Assembly: GCA_030523305.1 (NCBI GenBank) | Contig: JAUNIY010000004.1 | Location: 1 to 56,977 of the forward strand | Direction: 5' to 3' | Length of the DNA: 56,977 nucleotides | DNA from: Eubacteriales bacterium | Lineage (GTDB): Bacteria > Bacillota > Clostridia > Oscillospirales > Butyricicoccaceae | Part shown: one piece after another, positions 1-7,761 of the stretch | How positions within the stretch are numbered: the first letter of the stretch is position 1 | Layout: each line of letters begins with the position of its first letter | Program-made: the position numbers and the translations under genes | The notes under the pieces: model-generated | Told to the model about the DNA's origin: nothing | What the model saw: only the letters and a program-made list of their open reading frames with translations | Database searches by the model: none

Positions 1-560
1 GTACCGTCAATGGTAACCGGCACCACAGGCACTTTTGCGCTGGTCGCAATGCGGAATGCGCCGCCCTTAAATTCCTTCACCGGGCCGCCTTTGCTGCGCG
101 TGCCTTCCGGGAAAATCGTCATGGATACGCCGCTTTTTACCAGCTTGGTGCTGTCCATCAACGCGGCAACCGACTGCTTTTCATCTGCACGGTCAACATA
201 AACGCATTGCAGCAGGTCCATCCATCCCCGCAATCCTGGAATCTTGGAAAGCGATACCTTGGCCAGCAGTGCGCGCGGGTCGCCGGTGCAGGACAATACA
301 ACCGGGATATCGAAATCACTCTGGTGGTTCGCAACAAAAACAGCCGTCCCTTCCGGGATGTTTTTCGTTCCAGTTACCTCAATTTTGGCGCCGGCAGCCC
401 ACAGCAAACGCTTTGCCCAACGGTATGCCATGCGTTTGATCAGCGGCTCGACCTGTTCGCGCTTGCCTTTTTTGATTTGATGCTTGCAATACAGCATCGC
501 GGGCGATACAGCGATCAGATACAAAATAAAATAAATCGCCCAAACAATTGTGTGCAGCAT
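1..560 (-). CDS. plsC: 1-acyl-sn-glycerol-3-phosphate acyltransferase (3' end cut off)
   Basis: Membrane acyltransferase that makes phosphatidic acid from lysophosphatidic acid. The 186 visible residues start at an ATG preceded by GGAGGGCAT. A hydrophobic N-terminal segment spans about residues 5-25. The catalytic HX4D motif is NHQSDFD (His79, Asp84), the substrate-binding block is FPEGTRSKGG at 150-159, and the fourth block VPVVPVTIDG lies at the window edge. The family is about 240 residues long, so roughly 50 C-terminal residues are missing. It starts 8 bases after the glycosylase gene and is probably the third gene of a clc-glycosylase-plsC operon. The family call is firm; acyl donor (acyl-ACP or acyl-CoA) cannot be told. 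Confidence 0.93.
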   Translation of the reverse strand, partial: MLHTIVWAIYFILYLIAVSPAMLYCKHQIKKGKREQVEPLIKRMAYRWAKRLLWAAGAKIEVTGTKNIPEGTAVFVANHQSDFDIPVVLSCTGDPRALLAKVSLSKIPGLRGWMDLLQCVYVDRADEKQSVAALMDSTKLVKSGVSMTIFPEGTRSKGGPVKEFKGGAFRIATSAKVPVVPVTIDG

Positions 561-568
561 ATGCCCTC

Positions 569-1063
569 CTATTCTTCCAGTGCCTGACGAATGGCCGCGT
601 AGCGTTCCAACAGCTTGTCCAGCCCCATAGCGCAATTTGCCGGCGAGGTGGATGGCAGAATCTGTGCCGGTACGCCGCATTCGGGCAGGCAATATTTTTG
701 ATATAGCGTTCCTGCTTTCTGTCCCGTGCAGAAAATTGCCCGGATCGGTGCATTTTGCAGGATATGGTTCATATCATTCGGTACGGGATTGCGGATCGAG
801 GCATCCGAAGCGCCTGTGATCTCACAGCTCTCCAGCACATCCCACAGCGCAATGTGATGCCGTGTGAGGAAATCCTGCTGCGCTGGGATATCCCCGACAG
901 CGGTCGGTTCCCCGAATAGCATTGGCAGCACACGCCAAAAGCGGTTCTGTGGATGCGCATAATAAAAACCAGCCTCCCGTGATTTGGGTGACGGCATGGT
1001 GCCTAAAATCAGCACGCGTGACTGTGCGTCAAACCACGGTCCAAACATATGTGTTACCAGCAT
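569..1063 (-). CDS. DNA-deoxyinosine (hypoxanthine) glycosylase, uracil-DNA glycosylase superfamily
   Basis: A 164-residue enzyme of the uracil-DNA glycosylase superfamily, family 6 (hypoxanthine-DNA glycosylase), which would excise deaminated adenine from DNA in base excision repair. The motif GTMPSP at residues 21-26 takes the place of motif 1 of the superfamily, followed by FYYAHPQNRFW (34-44). The motif 2 equivalent is LPSTSPAN at 137-143. The chosen ATG lies behind GAGGAGGAA and sits 1 base past the stop of the ClC gene, so the two are probably translationally coupled. A longer reading frame extends 22 residues upstream into the ClC gene and has no ribosome binding site. Substrate range (hypoxanthine versus uracil) is inferred from the motif pattern only. 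Confidence 0.85.
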   Translation of the reverse strand: MLVTHMFGPWFDAQSRVLILGTMPSPKSREAGFYYAHPQNRFWRVLPMLFGEPTAVGDIPAQQDFLTRHHIALWDVLESCEITGASDASIRNPVPNDMNHILQNAPIRAIFCTGQKAGTLYQKYCLPECGVPAQILPSTSPANCAMGLDKLLERYAAIRQALEE

Positions 1064-1064
1064 A

Positions 1065-2642
1065 TCATTCCTCCTCGAAGGAAATCTTGTGCCGAAGCAC
1101 AGATTCCATTGCCGCAAGGTCGCGCTCACGCACCATCGTCGCCAAGGTATCGCCCGCCTTGAGCCGTAAGTTTCCGCGCGGAATCAGCTCATCCTCGCCG
1201 CGGGTAACCGAAATGACTAGCGTATCCTCCGGCAATCCCAACTCCCGGATGGTGCAGCCATCCGCCGCGCTCCCTTCCTCGATAATTGATGTAATAATGG
1301 ATTTTTTCCCGGCGTTCCCTTTTGCAATTTTAACATTCCGTCCGGCAAGCAGCCGTTCGGTCAGGCTTTCATAAACCGGCTTGCTGCGCAGCATTTCCGC
1401 TGTGATATACGCTACCAGCGACGCCGTCGCCAGCGACATCAGATGCGAAAAGCTGCCAGTCATCTCGGAAATCAGCACAATTCCGGTAACCGGCGCGCGG
1501 ACAATCGCAGAAAACAACGCCGCCATCGCGATGATAATCAAATTAGCCACCAGGTCATGGTCAAATCCAAACAGATCAACCGCAACCGTACTATACGCGC
1601 CGCCAATATATGCGCCAAGCACCAGCAGCGGGAAGAAAATACCGCCCGGCGCGCCGGAGCCAAAGCTGACCATCGAATAAATAAATTTACCGGCCAGCAA
1701 GACGAGGATAGCCGTCAGCGCCAAATTTTCATGATACAATGCGGCAATCATTTCGTGCCCACCGCCGAGTACCTCCGGCATGACAAAGCCGAGCACGCCC
1801 GCACACACAAACGGGATCATCATACGAACCGCCTGCGGCAGAAAAGCAATTTTCTTATACGCTGTCTGAGACAGCAGCAGGATCTTATTATAGAAGACGC
1901 CCAAAAAGCCGCAAATCAATCCGAGCACAACAATATACGCATATCCGCTCAGCGGGATCATATCATTGACCGGAAAGGAAAACACCGGCTGCATGCCAAA
2001 AATACCGCTGGAAATATAGTTGGCAACCAGCGATGCTGCCATGCATGACAGCAGTACCAGTGGGGAAAAGCTCTTGTGCACTTCCTCCAGCGCAAACATC
2101 ACACCAGCGAGCGGCGCATTGAATGCTGCCGACAGTCCGGCCGAAGCACCGCACGTAATCAAAAAATGCTCCTCCAGCCGGAAGCGCTTCAAGCCCTTGG
2201 AAATCCCTTTGCCCATCATGCCGCCGAGCTGGATCGACGGGCCTTCTCGGCCCAGTGACAGCCCGCCGACGATACATAGGAACCCGCCGACAATCTTTCC
2301 GGCAATCACCCGGTACCAGCTAGGGCGAAGGTATCCGGCAATTTCCGCTTCCACCTGCGGGATACCAGAGCCGGAGATCATCGGCTCCCATTTCAGCAGC
2401 CATGTCACCAATAACGCCAGAAGAATCAATATCAGGAACCAGCCCGCCATGCGCAGCGGGTTTCCAGCACTGAGCGATAACGCCGTATTCCGGATCTGAT
2501 CCGCACATGCAAGCGCATAGCGGTACAATACGGATACCAGCCCGGCGCAAACGCCTACCAGCAAGCCTTCCAGCACCAGCTGCGTGCGGAGCGACCCATA
2601 CCGGCCGAGCATGTGCCGTGTATCCATCTGTATGTCTTTCAT
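1065..2642 (-). CDS. ClC-family chloride channel / H+-Cl- antiporter with C-terminal RCK_C domain
   Basis: Integral membrane protein of about 525 residues. The three ClC selectivity motifs are present: GSGIPQ (about 91-96), GREGPS (131-136, with the gating glutamate at 133) and GSGAPGG (328-334). The stretch FALEE near 183-187 supplies the internal proton glutamate expected of an antiporter rather than a plain channel. After the last membrane helix an RCK_C/TrkA-C type regulatory domain fills about the last 90 residues (SIIEEGSAADGCTIREL onward). The ATG at 2642 follows GAGAGAAAAA; an in-frame ATG 13 codons upstream (2681) is possible but has a poorly spaced GACGGA. It heads the minus-strand operon and is divergent from the Bax-inhibitor gene. 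Confidence 0.93.
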   Translation of the reverse strand: MKDIQMDTRHMLGRYGSLRTQLVLEGLLVGVCAGLVSVLYRYALACADQIRNTALSLSAGNPLRMAGWFLILILLALLVTWLLKWEPMISGSGIPQVEAEIAGYLRPSWYRVIAGKIVGGFLCIVGGLSLGREGPSIQLGGMMGKGISKGLKRFRLEEHFLITCGASAGLSAAFNAPLAGVMFALEEVHKSFSPLVLLSCMAASLVANYISSGIFGMQPVFSFPVNDMIPLSGYAYIVVLGLICGFLGVFYNKILLLSQTAYKKIAFLPQAVRMMIPFVCAGVLGFVMPEVLGGGHEMIAALYHENLALTAILVLLAGKFIYSMVSFGSGAPGGIFFPLLVLGAYIGGAYSTVAVDLFGFDHDLVANLIIIAMAALFSAIVRAPVTGIVLISEMTGSFSHLMSLATASLVAYITAEMLRSKPVYESLTERLLAGRNVKIAKGNAGKKSIITSIIEEGSAADGCTIRELGLPEDTLVISVTRGEDELIPRGNLRLKAGDTLATMVRERDLAAMESVLRHKISFEEE

Positions 2643-2764
2643 TTTTTCTCTCGCTTTCCATCTTTTGGGATGTTTTTTCATTCCGTCGTTTTTTTATGAT
2701 CATTCTGCATTTTATTGTAACGCTTTGTTCATAATTTGTATACAGAATAGTTTCACGAACTTCC

Positions 2765-2793
2765 TGTACAAATTTGAGAAAATGCGGTATAAT
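2765..2793 (+). promoter_or_regulatory. Sigma-70 promoter of the Bax-inhibitor-1 family gene
   Basis: The -35 element TGTACA (2765-2770) and a consensus -10 TATAAT (2788-2793) are separated by 17 bases, ending 28 bases before the start codon. Confidence 0.65.
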
Positions 2794-2821
2794 ACATAAA
2801 AAATATAAGAGAGGTGTTTCT

Positions 2822-3523
2822 ATGAATCAAGGATATGATCCTGAATCCTTCGGTGTGAGCCGCGATTCCATCGCTTCCTATACAGCGAAAACGTTTGGTT
2901 GGATGTTCCTCGGCTTGGTTGTTACCTTTGCGGCATCCCTGGCGCTGTATTACACGGGCGCTATCTATTCCGTATTCCTCGGGCTCAACGGCATGCTGCC
3001 GTTTGTCCTGGTCATCACCGAGCTGATCGTTGTCGTCTATCTGTCCGCTCGCATCCAAAAACTGAGCATTACAGCTGCACGCGGCCTGTTTTTCCTGTAC
3101 GCGCTGCTCAACGCCGTTACATTTAGCTCTATTTTTATCATGTATCAGGTTTCTTCGCTGGTCTTTGTCTTTGGCATGACCGCCGTATATTTTGGCGTGA
3201 TGGCGCTTTACGGTTACGTAACCAAAGCAGACCTTTCCCGCATCCGTCCGGTCCTGCTGTTTGGTCTGATCGCATTGCTTGTACTGGCGATCCTGTCCAT
3301 TTTCATTTCCGGCTTGGATACCGGGCTTTGCCTGGTGGGCGTTGTCATATTCATCGCTTTTACTGCGTATGATACGCAGATGATCCGCAGGAATTATGCT
3401 TACTTCCAAGGCAATGCCGAGCTGCTGCAAAAGGCTTCTATTATTTCCGCCTTGCAGCTGTATCTCGATTTTATCAACCTGTTCCTGTATCTGCTCCGCC
3501 TGTTCGGCAACAGAAGGAACTGA
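2822..3523 (+). CDS. Bax inhibitor-1 / YccA family membrane protein
   Basis: A 233-residue protein with seven predicted hydrophobic segments from about residue 22 to the C-terminus, the topology of the Bax inhibitor-1 (UPF0005, YccA/YbhL) family. The family signature AYDTQMIRR lies near residue 180, and the C-terminal LQLYLDFINLFLYLLRLFG is typical. Bacterial members are pH-sensitive calcium leak channels or partners of the FtsH protease; which applies here cannot be seen. The start follows GAGAGG at 7 bases. It stands alone, with its own promoter and a strong terminator just behind it. Confidence 0.92.
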   Translation: MNQGYDPESFGVSRDSIASYTAKTFGWMFLGLVVTFAASLALYYTGAIYSVFLGLNGMLPFVLVITELIVVVYLSARIQKLSITAARGLFFLYALLNAVTFSSIFIMYQVSSLVFVFGMTAVYFGVMALYGYVTKADLSRIRPVLLFGLIALLVLAILSIFISGLDTGLCLVGVVIFIAFTAYDTQMIRRNYAYFQGNAELLQKASIISALQLYLDFINLFLYLLRLFGNRRN

Positions 3524-3529
3524 TCCGCC

Positions 3530-3559
3530 GCCCGGCCTGGCATCCAGGCCGGGCTTTTT
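3530..3559 (+). terminator. Rho-independent terminator
   Basis: Perfect 11-bp stem GCCCGGCCTGG / CCAGGCCGGGC with a 3-base loop followed by TTTTT, 6 bases after the Bax-inhibitor gene. Confidence 0.93.
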
Positions 3560-3560
3560 G

Positions 3561-3589
3561 TTGCAACAACTGGCATTCTATGTTACACT
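3561..3589 (+). promoter_or_regulatory. Promoter of the pyrK-pyrD operon
   Basis: TTGCAA (3561-3566), 17-base spacer, TACACT (3584-3589). It lies between the preceding terminator and the pyrK start. The leader is only about 40 bases, so there is no room for a PyrR attenuator here. Confidence 0.55.
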
Positions 3590-3633
3590 GGATGCATGAA
3601 ATATCTTATTTTACGTGGAGGAGAGATTTTTCT

Positions 3634-4401
3634 ATGTCGATACAGGAAAACGGTACGGTACGGGAAAACCAACAGCTCGGTGACAATCTATTCGCGCTGA
3701 TCCTGGATGCCCCGCGCATCTGTGCGCTGGCGCAGCCCGGGCAGTTTGTCCATATTACCTGCGGTGAGGCCAATCTGCTGCGCCGCCCCATTTCCATCTG
3801 TCAGGCGCACGACGGCCTGCTGAAAATTGTGTTTGCCGTCAAGGGCGACGGCACGCGCTGGCTGTCCCGCCGCAGCGTCGGCGATGTACTGGACATCCTT
3901 GGCCCTGCTGGACACGGGTTCGATCTGACAAAACTCGGCGACCGGCCGGTATGTATCGGCGGCGGCATCGGTGTCCCACCCATGCTCTATACCATGCAGG
4001 CTGCAAAAGCAAACGGCGCGCAGCCATCGGCCATCCTCGGCTTCCGCAACAAGGACGCTGTCATTCTTGAAGACGATTTCCAGGCGATCGGCACGACCTA
4101 TGTTGCGACCGATGACGGTTCCTATGGCATCCATGGCTTTGTCTCCGACGTATTGAAGCAACATATTTCAGAATACACCTCCGTGTGCTGCTGCGGCCCA
4201 AAGCCAATGCTGCGCGCACTGGCGGAGATCGCCGCAGAGGCGGGCATCCCCTGCCAGGTTTCCATGGAAGAGCGCATGGGCTGCGGTATCGGTGCATGCT
4301 TGGTCTGCGTCTGCTCACTCAAACATACAGACGGCTCCACACGGTACGGACATGTCTGCAAAGACGGCCCGGTATTTGATGCAAAGGAGGTACAGTGGTA
4401 A
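3634..4401 (+). CDS. pyrK: Dihydroorotate dehydrogenase electron transfer subunit
   Basis: The FAD and [2Fe-2S] subunit that passes electrons from class 1B dihydroorotate dehydrogenase to NAD+ in pyrimidine synthesis. The protein has 255 residues. The flavin-binding motif RRPIS lies at 50-54, the NAD-binding loop GGGIGVPP at 109-116 and CCGPKPM at 186-192. The iron-sulfur cysteines are C217, C222, C225 and C242 (spacing 4, 2, 16). The start is the ATG behind GGAGGAGAG; an upstream in-frame ATG at 3580 lies in the promoter. The stop overlaps the pyrD start by one base, as usual for subunits made in equal amounts. Confidence 0.96.
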   Translation: MSIQENGTVRENQQLGDNLFALILDAPRICALAQPGQFVHITCGEANLLRRPISICQAHDGLLKIVFAVKGDGTRWLSRRSVGDVLDILGPAGHGFDLTKLGDRPVCIGGGIGVPPMLYTMQAAKANGAQPSAILGFRNKDAVILEDDFQAIGTTYVATDDGSYGIHGFVSDVLKQHISEYTSVCCCGPKPMLRALAEIAAEAGIPCQVSMEERMGCGIGACLVCVCSLKHTDGSTRYGHVCKDGPVFDAKEVQW

Positions 4402-5309
4402 TGGCTGATCTTCGTGTAAATATTTGTGGGGTGGAAATGAAAAACCCCGTGACAACTGCCTCCGGCACGTTCGGCTTCGGCCATGAATACGCTGATTTCT
4501 ACGACCTGGGCAAGCTGGGCGGTATCGGCGCAAAGGGCCTCACGCCGGAAGAACAGCTGGGGAACCCGGCGCCGCGCATTGCGGAAACACCAATGGGTAT
4601 TTTAAACTGCGTCGGCCTGCAAAATCCAGGCGTTGACCGCTTTATTCAGGATGAAATCCCGTTTTTGCGCCAGTTTGATACCAAAATCATCGCCAATGTC
4701 TCCGGTCACACCGTAGAGGAATACGTCGGCATTGTGGAAAAAATTTCGGATGCGGATGTCGATCTCATCGAAATGAATATTTCGTGTCCCAACGTCAAAT
4801 GCGGCGGCCTGACCTTCGGCACACAGCCAAAAATGGTGGAGGAAGTCGTATCCGCCGCCAAGGCAGTTGCAAAAAAACCGTTGATTGTCAAGCTGACCCC
4901 AAATGTTACCGATATTGCAGAAATCGCTCGCGCAGCAGTTTCCGCAGGCGCGGACGGTCTATCGCTGATTAACACCCTGCTCGGTATGCGCATCGACGTG
5001 GAGAGCCGTCGCCCAATCCTGTCCAATATCATGGGCGGCCTGTCCGGCCCGGCTGTCTTCCCGGTAGCAGTGCGCATGGTCTATCAAGTACATCAGGCAG
5101 TAGACGTCCCGATCATCGGCATGGGCGGCATCCGTACCGGTCGCGATATTGTGGAAATGATGCTGGCAGGCGCAGCCGCCATCGCCATCGGCACAGCCTG
5201 CATCGCCGATCCCATGGCACCCATCAAAGCCTTGCAGGAATTGGAAGAATTTCTCGACAGCCATGGCATTGGCTCTGCTGCCGAGCTGACAGGAGCATTG
5301 CAATTATGA
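4401..5309 (+). CDS. pyrD: Dihydroorotate dehydrogenase, class 1B catalytic subunit
   Basis: FMN-dependent enzyme oxidising dihydroorotate to orotate. It has 302 residues with the catalytic-cysteine motif NISCPN (Cys129), and the FMN phosphate-binding elements GMGGIRTGRD and IAIGTACIADP near the C-terminus. Pairing with PyrK and the AxVSGHTVEEYVG segment identify class 1B. The ATG at 4401 is 10 bases after AAAGGAGG and overlaps the pyrK stop (TAATG); a GTG two codons upstream is the only alternative. No other pyr genes are near. Confidence 0.96.
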   Translation: MADLRVNICGVEMKNPVTTASGTFGFGHEYADFYDLGKLGGIGAKGLTPEEQLGNPAPRIAETPMGILNCVGLQNPGVDRFIQDEIPFLRQFDTKIIANVSGHTVEEYVGIVEKISDADVDLIEMNISCPNVKCGGLTFGTQPKMVEEVVSAAKAVAKKPLIVKLTPNVTDIAEIARAAVSAGADGLSLINTLLGMRIDVESRRPILSNIMGGLSGPAVFPVAVRMVYQVHQAVDVPIIGMGGIRTGRDIVEMMLAGAAAIAIGTACIADPMAPIKALQELEEFLDSHGIGSAAELTGALQL

Positions 5310-6463
5310 GCACAACCATTTATCTTGTCCGCCATGCGGAAGCCGAGGGAAACATTGGCCGCCGCTGCCATGGACATTACGACAGTATGCTGACCAAACG
5401 CGGCCTGAAGCAGGCGGAACTTGTTGGCCAACGATTTGCCAGCCAATATCTGGACGCGGTGTATTCCAGCGACCTGTGGCGCGCACGCCATACAGCTATG
5501 GCCATTGCCTGGCCGCACAAGCTTCCCGTCATCGAACGTCCCGCCCTGCGTGAAATCTACATGGGCGATTGGGAGGATCAGGCTTGGGCCGCACTGCCCA
5601 TCCAGAATCCAGCGTTGTATGATATCTGGTGCAACCGTCCGTGGGAATGCCGTCCGCCCAAGGGCGAAACCATCATGGAAGCCGGCGCACGCGTGCTAGA
5701 GGAAATGCGGAACATTGCAAAAGAGGAAGACGGCAAAACCATTGCCATTGTCAGCCATGGCTCTGCAATCCGCGGTGTCCTGACGCTTGCGCTCGGCCTG
5801 CGCGCCGAAGACATGATGCAGGTTGGATGGGGGGATAATACCTGCGTTGCCAAAATGGTTTTTCACGACGATGGCAGCATTGAAATCCCCTATCGCAACG
5901 ACAATTCTCATATGCCGCAGGAGCTGTCCACCTTCGCGTCGCTCAAATGGAGCGATGATAAGGATGTGCCGGTATCCCCGCAAATGTGGTTCCGTCCGGT
6001 CAACTGGGACGACCCGGAAGACAAGCGCATGTGTCTGGACATGTTCCACCAAATCTACTGGCCGACCTATGGCCGGGATACATATACCGATGCACAGATC
6101 GAGGCGCGGCTCAAAGGATTTCAGGAAATTTGTCCCGATGCCGTTTCCTTCGGTATGCTCGGCCACGAAATCGGCGGCGTCATCTGCATGAACACGGTGG
6201 AAAACCGTGACACAGAAATCGGTGAGATGGGCGGCACGTGTATTTTGGAAAAGAACCGCGGCTTTGGCTTCGGCCCACAGCTGATGACGCATGCGGTGTG
6301 CACCTACCGCCGCATGGGCAAAAAAATCTTACAGGCGCAGCCCGCCAAATTTAACCCAGGCGCGGTAAAGTTCTATACCCGCAATGAATTTGAACCGTAC
6401 GGCGAATTTGAAGCGGAAAACGGCACATTTTTGGTTTTGCGCAGGCGCATCGCCGCAGAATAA
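5306..6463 (+). CDS. Histidine phosphatase fused to a GNAT acetyltransferase
   Basis: A 385-residue two-domain protein. Residues 1-200 form a histidine-phosphatase (phosphoglycerate-mutase-like) domain: the phosphorylated His10 in LVRHAEAEGN, the acid donor region REIYMGDWE (Glu83) and the second histidine in VSHGSAIRG (His151). Residues about 245-385 look like a GNAT N-acetyltransferase, with the beta strand GHEIGGVICMN, the acetyl-CoA loop EKNRGFGFGPQLM and the ending AVKFYTRNEFEPYGEF. The start overlaps the pyrD stop (ATGA), so it is translationally coupled to pyrimidine synthesis, and a terminator follows. Substrates of either half are unknown; the coupling suggests a nucleotide or metabolite-repair role, but this is inference. 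Confidence 0.8.
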   Translation: MSTTIYLVRHAEAEGNIGRRCHGHYDSMLTKRGLKQAELVGQRFASQYLDAVYSSDLWRARHTAMAIAWPHKLPVIERPALREIYMGDWEDQAWAALPIQNPALYDIWCNRPWECRPPKGETIMEAGARVLEEMRNIAKEEDGKTIAIVSHGSAIRGVLTLALGLRAEDMMQVGWGDNTCVAKMVFHDDGSIEIPYRNDNSHMPQELSTFASLKWSDDKDVPVSPQMWFRPVNWDDPEDKRMCLDMFHQIYWPTYGRDTYTDAQIEARLKGFQEICPDAVSFGMLGHEIGGVICMNTVENRDTEIGEMGGTCILEKNRGFGFGPQLMTHAVCTYRRMGKKILQAQPAKFNPGAVKFYTRNEFEPYGEFEAENGTFLVLRRRIAAE

Positions 6464-6481
6464 AATACAGAAATATCACCA

Positions 6482-6515
6482 GCCCGATTGTTTATGGCAA
6501 TCGGGCTTTCGCTTT
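6482..6515 (+). terminator. Terminator of the pyrK-pyrD-phosphatase operon
   Basis: 9-bp stem GCCCGATTG / CAATCGGGC with a 7-base loop, followed by TTTCGCTTT. Confidence 0.75.
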
Positions 6516-6522
6516 GTCCCAG

Positions 6523-6557
6523 CAAAAAACGCCGTACTGCCTGTCCGGCAGTACGGC
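6523..6557 (-). terminator. Terminator of the HPr-like gene
   Basis: Reading the minus strand, a perfect 10-bp stem GCCGTACTGC / GCAGTACGGC with a 7-base loop is followed by GTTTTTTG. It faces the plus-strand terminator just upstream. Confidence 0.88.
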
Positions 6558-6578
6558 GCATACTATTTTGCGATAGGA

Positions 6579-6836
6579 TCACAGTGTTTCCTTCAGGAAT
6601 GCCTCCATTGCAGCAGCAGTTGCTTCCTCAGAATCACCCTCAACGGTAACAGTAATATCGCTGCCGCCCTTGATGCCCAGGCCCATCAGGCCAAACATCT
6701 TACGCGCATCAGCCTTCTTGCCGCCGATCTCGATGGTAATCGTATCCGAGAATTCCTTTGCCTTCTTCACCAGCATGCCAGCCGGGCGAGCGTGCAGACC
6801 TTCCGGATCGGTTACAGTAAATACAAAGCTTTTCAT
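6579..6836 (-). CDS. HPr-family phosphocarrier protein lacking Ser46
   Basis: An 85-residue HPr fold protein. The active-site segment GLHARPAG carries His15, the residue phosphorylated by enzyme I. At the position of the regulatory Ser46 the sequence reads ARKMFGLMGLG, placing Lys at 46 where canonical Gram-positive HPr has Ser in KSIMG. It should therefore accept phosphate from enzyme I, but not be a substrate of HPr kinase or act with CcpA in the usual way. The gene is monocistronic, with AAAGGAGAA ahead of the ATG, its own promoter and its own terminator. No PTS genes are near. Confidence 0.9.
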   Translation of the reverse strand: MKSFVFTVTDPEGLHARPAGMLVKKAKEFSDTITIEIGGKKADARKMFGLMGLGIKGGSDITVTVEGDSEEATAAAMEAFLKETL

Positions 6837-6877
6837 AATCGTATTCTCCTTTACAAAAATGGTATGCCATGCATTCT

Positions 6878-6906
6878 ATTATATAGCCTTTTTGCCGAAA
6901 TGTAAA
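6878..6906 (-). promoter_or_regulatory. Promoter of the HPr-like gene
   Basis: On the minus strand TTTACA, a 17-base spacer and a consensus TATAAT, ending about 40 bases before the ATG. The next 100 bases (6907-7014) hold nothing recognisable. Confidence 0.8.
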
Positions 6907-7014
6907 TGCATTTTATACAAAAAACTTTGTTTCTTTCCGCCCCGTTTGCACAAATTGCTACAGAACTTCCTATGCTATGCTTACGCAGCCAAGAAACGCC
7001 ATACGATATCTCAA

Positions 7015-7063
7015 CGAAAAAGCCATCCCACGCTAGATCCGCCTTCCGCTATGGGATGGCTTT
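7015..7063 (-). terminator. Terminator at the end of the phage head module
   Basis: 10-bp perfect stem AGCCATCCCA / TGGGATGGCT with a 21-base loop, followed on the minus strand by TTTTT. It closes the phage gene run and separates it from the HPr-like gene. Confidence 0.8.
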
Positions 7064-7081
7064 GCGGTTGTGTTGATAGCG

Positions 7082-7747
7082 TTACAGCGTCGCCTTCCAG
7101 CGTTCGAGCGCAAGCCTTGCATTGTTATACGCCGTTGTCGCGGCAAGCTTTGCATCGTTGTATGCGCTGGTCGCTGTCCGTGTCCCCGCCTTTACGCCGA
7201 GAATGGCTTCATCTGCCGGGAGCACCACGCCATACGCCTCCCAGCGCGCCATCGCCTGCTCATAAGCTGTCTTCTGCGTGGTATAATCGTATTCCCGATC
7301 CGTATTGTACTGGTCAATTTTGGATTGCGCCAGCTGAAGCCGGATATCCGATACGCCGTTGTAGTAGTCCCGCATGGCCTGCGTCATTTCGGTATTGGCG
7401 CTTGCCCTAGCATTTTGCTCCTGCTGCAATCGTTTTGCAGAGAGCGTATTGAGATTGGTGCGGAGCGTGTTATCCGCCGCAATGCGTGAGGTTTCGGTAT
7501 ATCCCATTGTCGGCGCAGCATATGCGCCACCGCTGCTCAGCCCTGCCGCCGCAAGCTTTTCCTCCTGCCCCAGGGCAGAAATCCGGGCTGCATTCTGCGC
7601 CTGTGTTACGCCGCTGCGATAACTTGTCTCAATCCCCTGTAGATTTCCCTGCAATCGGCTCAAGCTGTCCTGCTGTGCCGCTTCAAAGGCGCTCAGTCTC
7701 CGATTTTCCGCCTCCTGATACAATTCATCTATATTCAATGCCGCCAT
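7082..7747 (-). CDS. Alanine-rich coiled-coil phage protein (putative ejection/internal virion protein)
   Basis: A 221-residue protein, rich in Ala, Gln and Thr, predicted to be almost wholly helical with long coiled-coil stretches (about residues 1-60 and 85-160), and lacking membrane segments or a signal peptide. I do not recognise the family. Being the last gene of a head-gene run and directly behind a P22 gp10-like protein, it occupies the place where podoviruses encode internal or ejection proteins (P22 gp7/gp20/gp16 region), which is positional inference. The start is well supported by AAGGAGACGATGACAA before the ATG. The ORF is intact and a terminator follows. Confidence 0.55.
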   Translation of the reverse strand: MAALNIDELYQEAENRRLSAFEAAQQDSLSRLQGNLQGIETSYRSGVTQAQNAARISALGQEEKLAAAGLSSGGAYAAPTMGYTETSRIAADNTLRTNLNTLSAKRLQQEQNARASANTEMTQAMRDYYNGVSDIRLQLAQSKIDQYNTDREYDYTTQKTAYEQAMARWEAYGVVLPADEAILGVKAGTRTATSAYNDAKLAATTAYNNARLALERWKATL

Positions 7748-7761
7748 TTGTCATCGTCTCC

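Noticed and set aside
3590..3633. Pyrimidine (PyrR) attenuator before pyrK
   Set aside because: The leader is about 40 bases without an anti-terminator/terminator pair.
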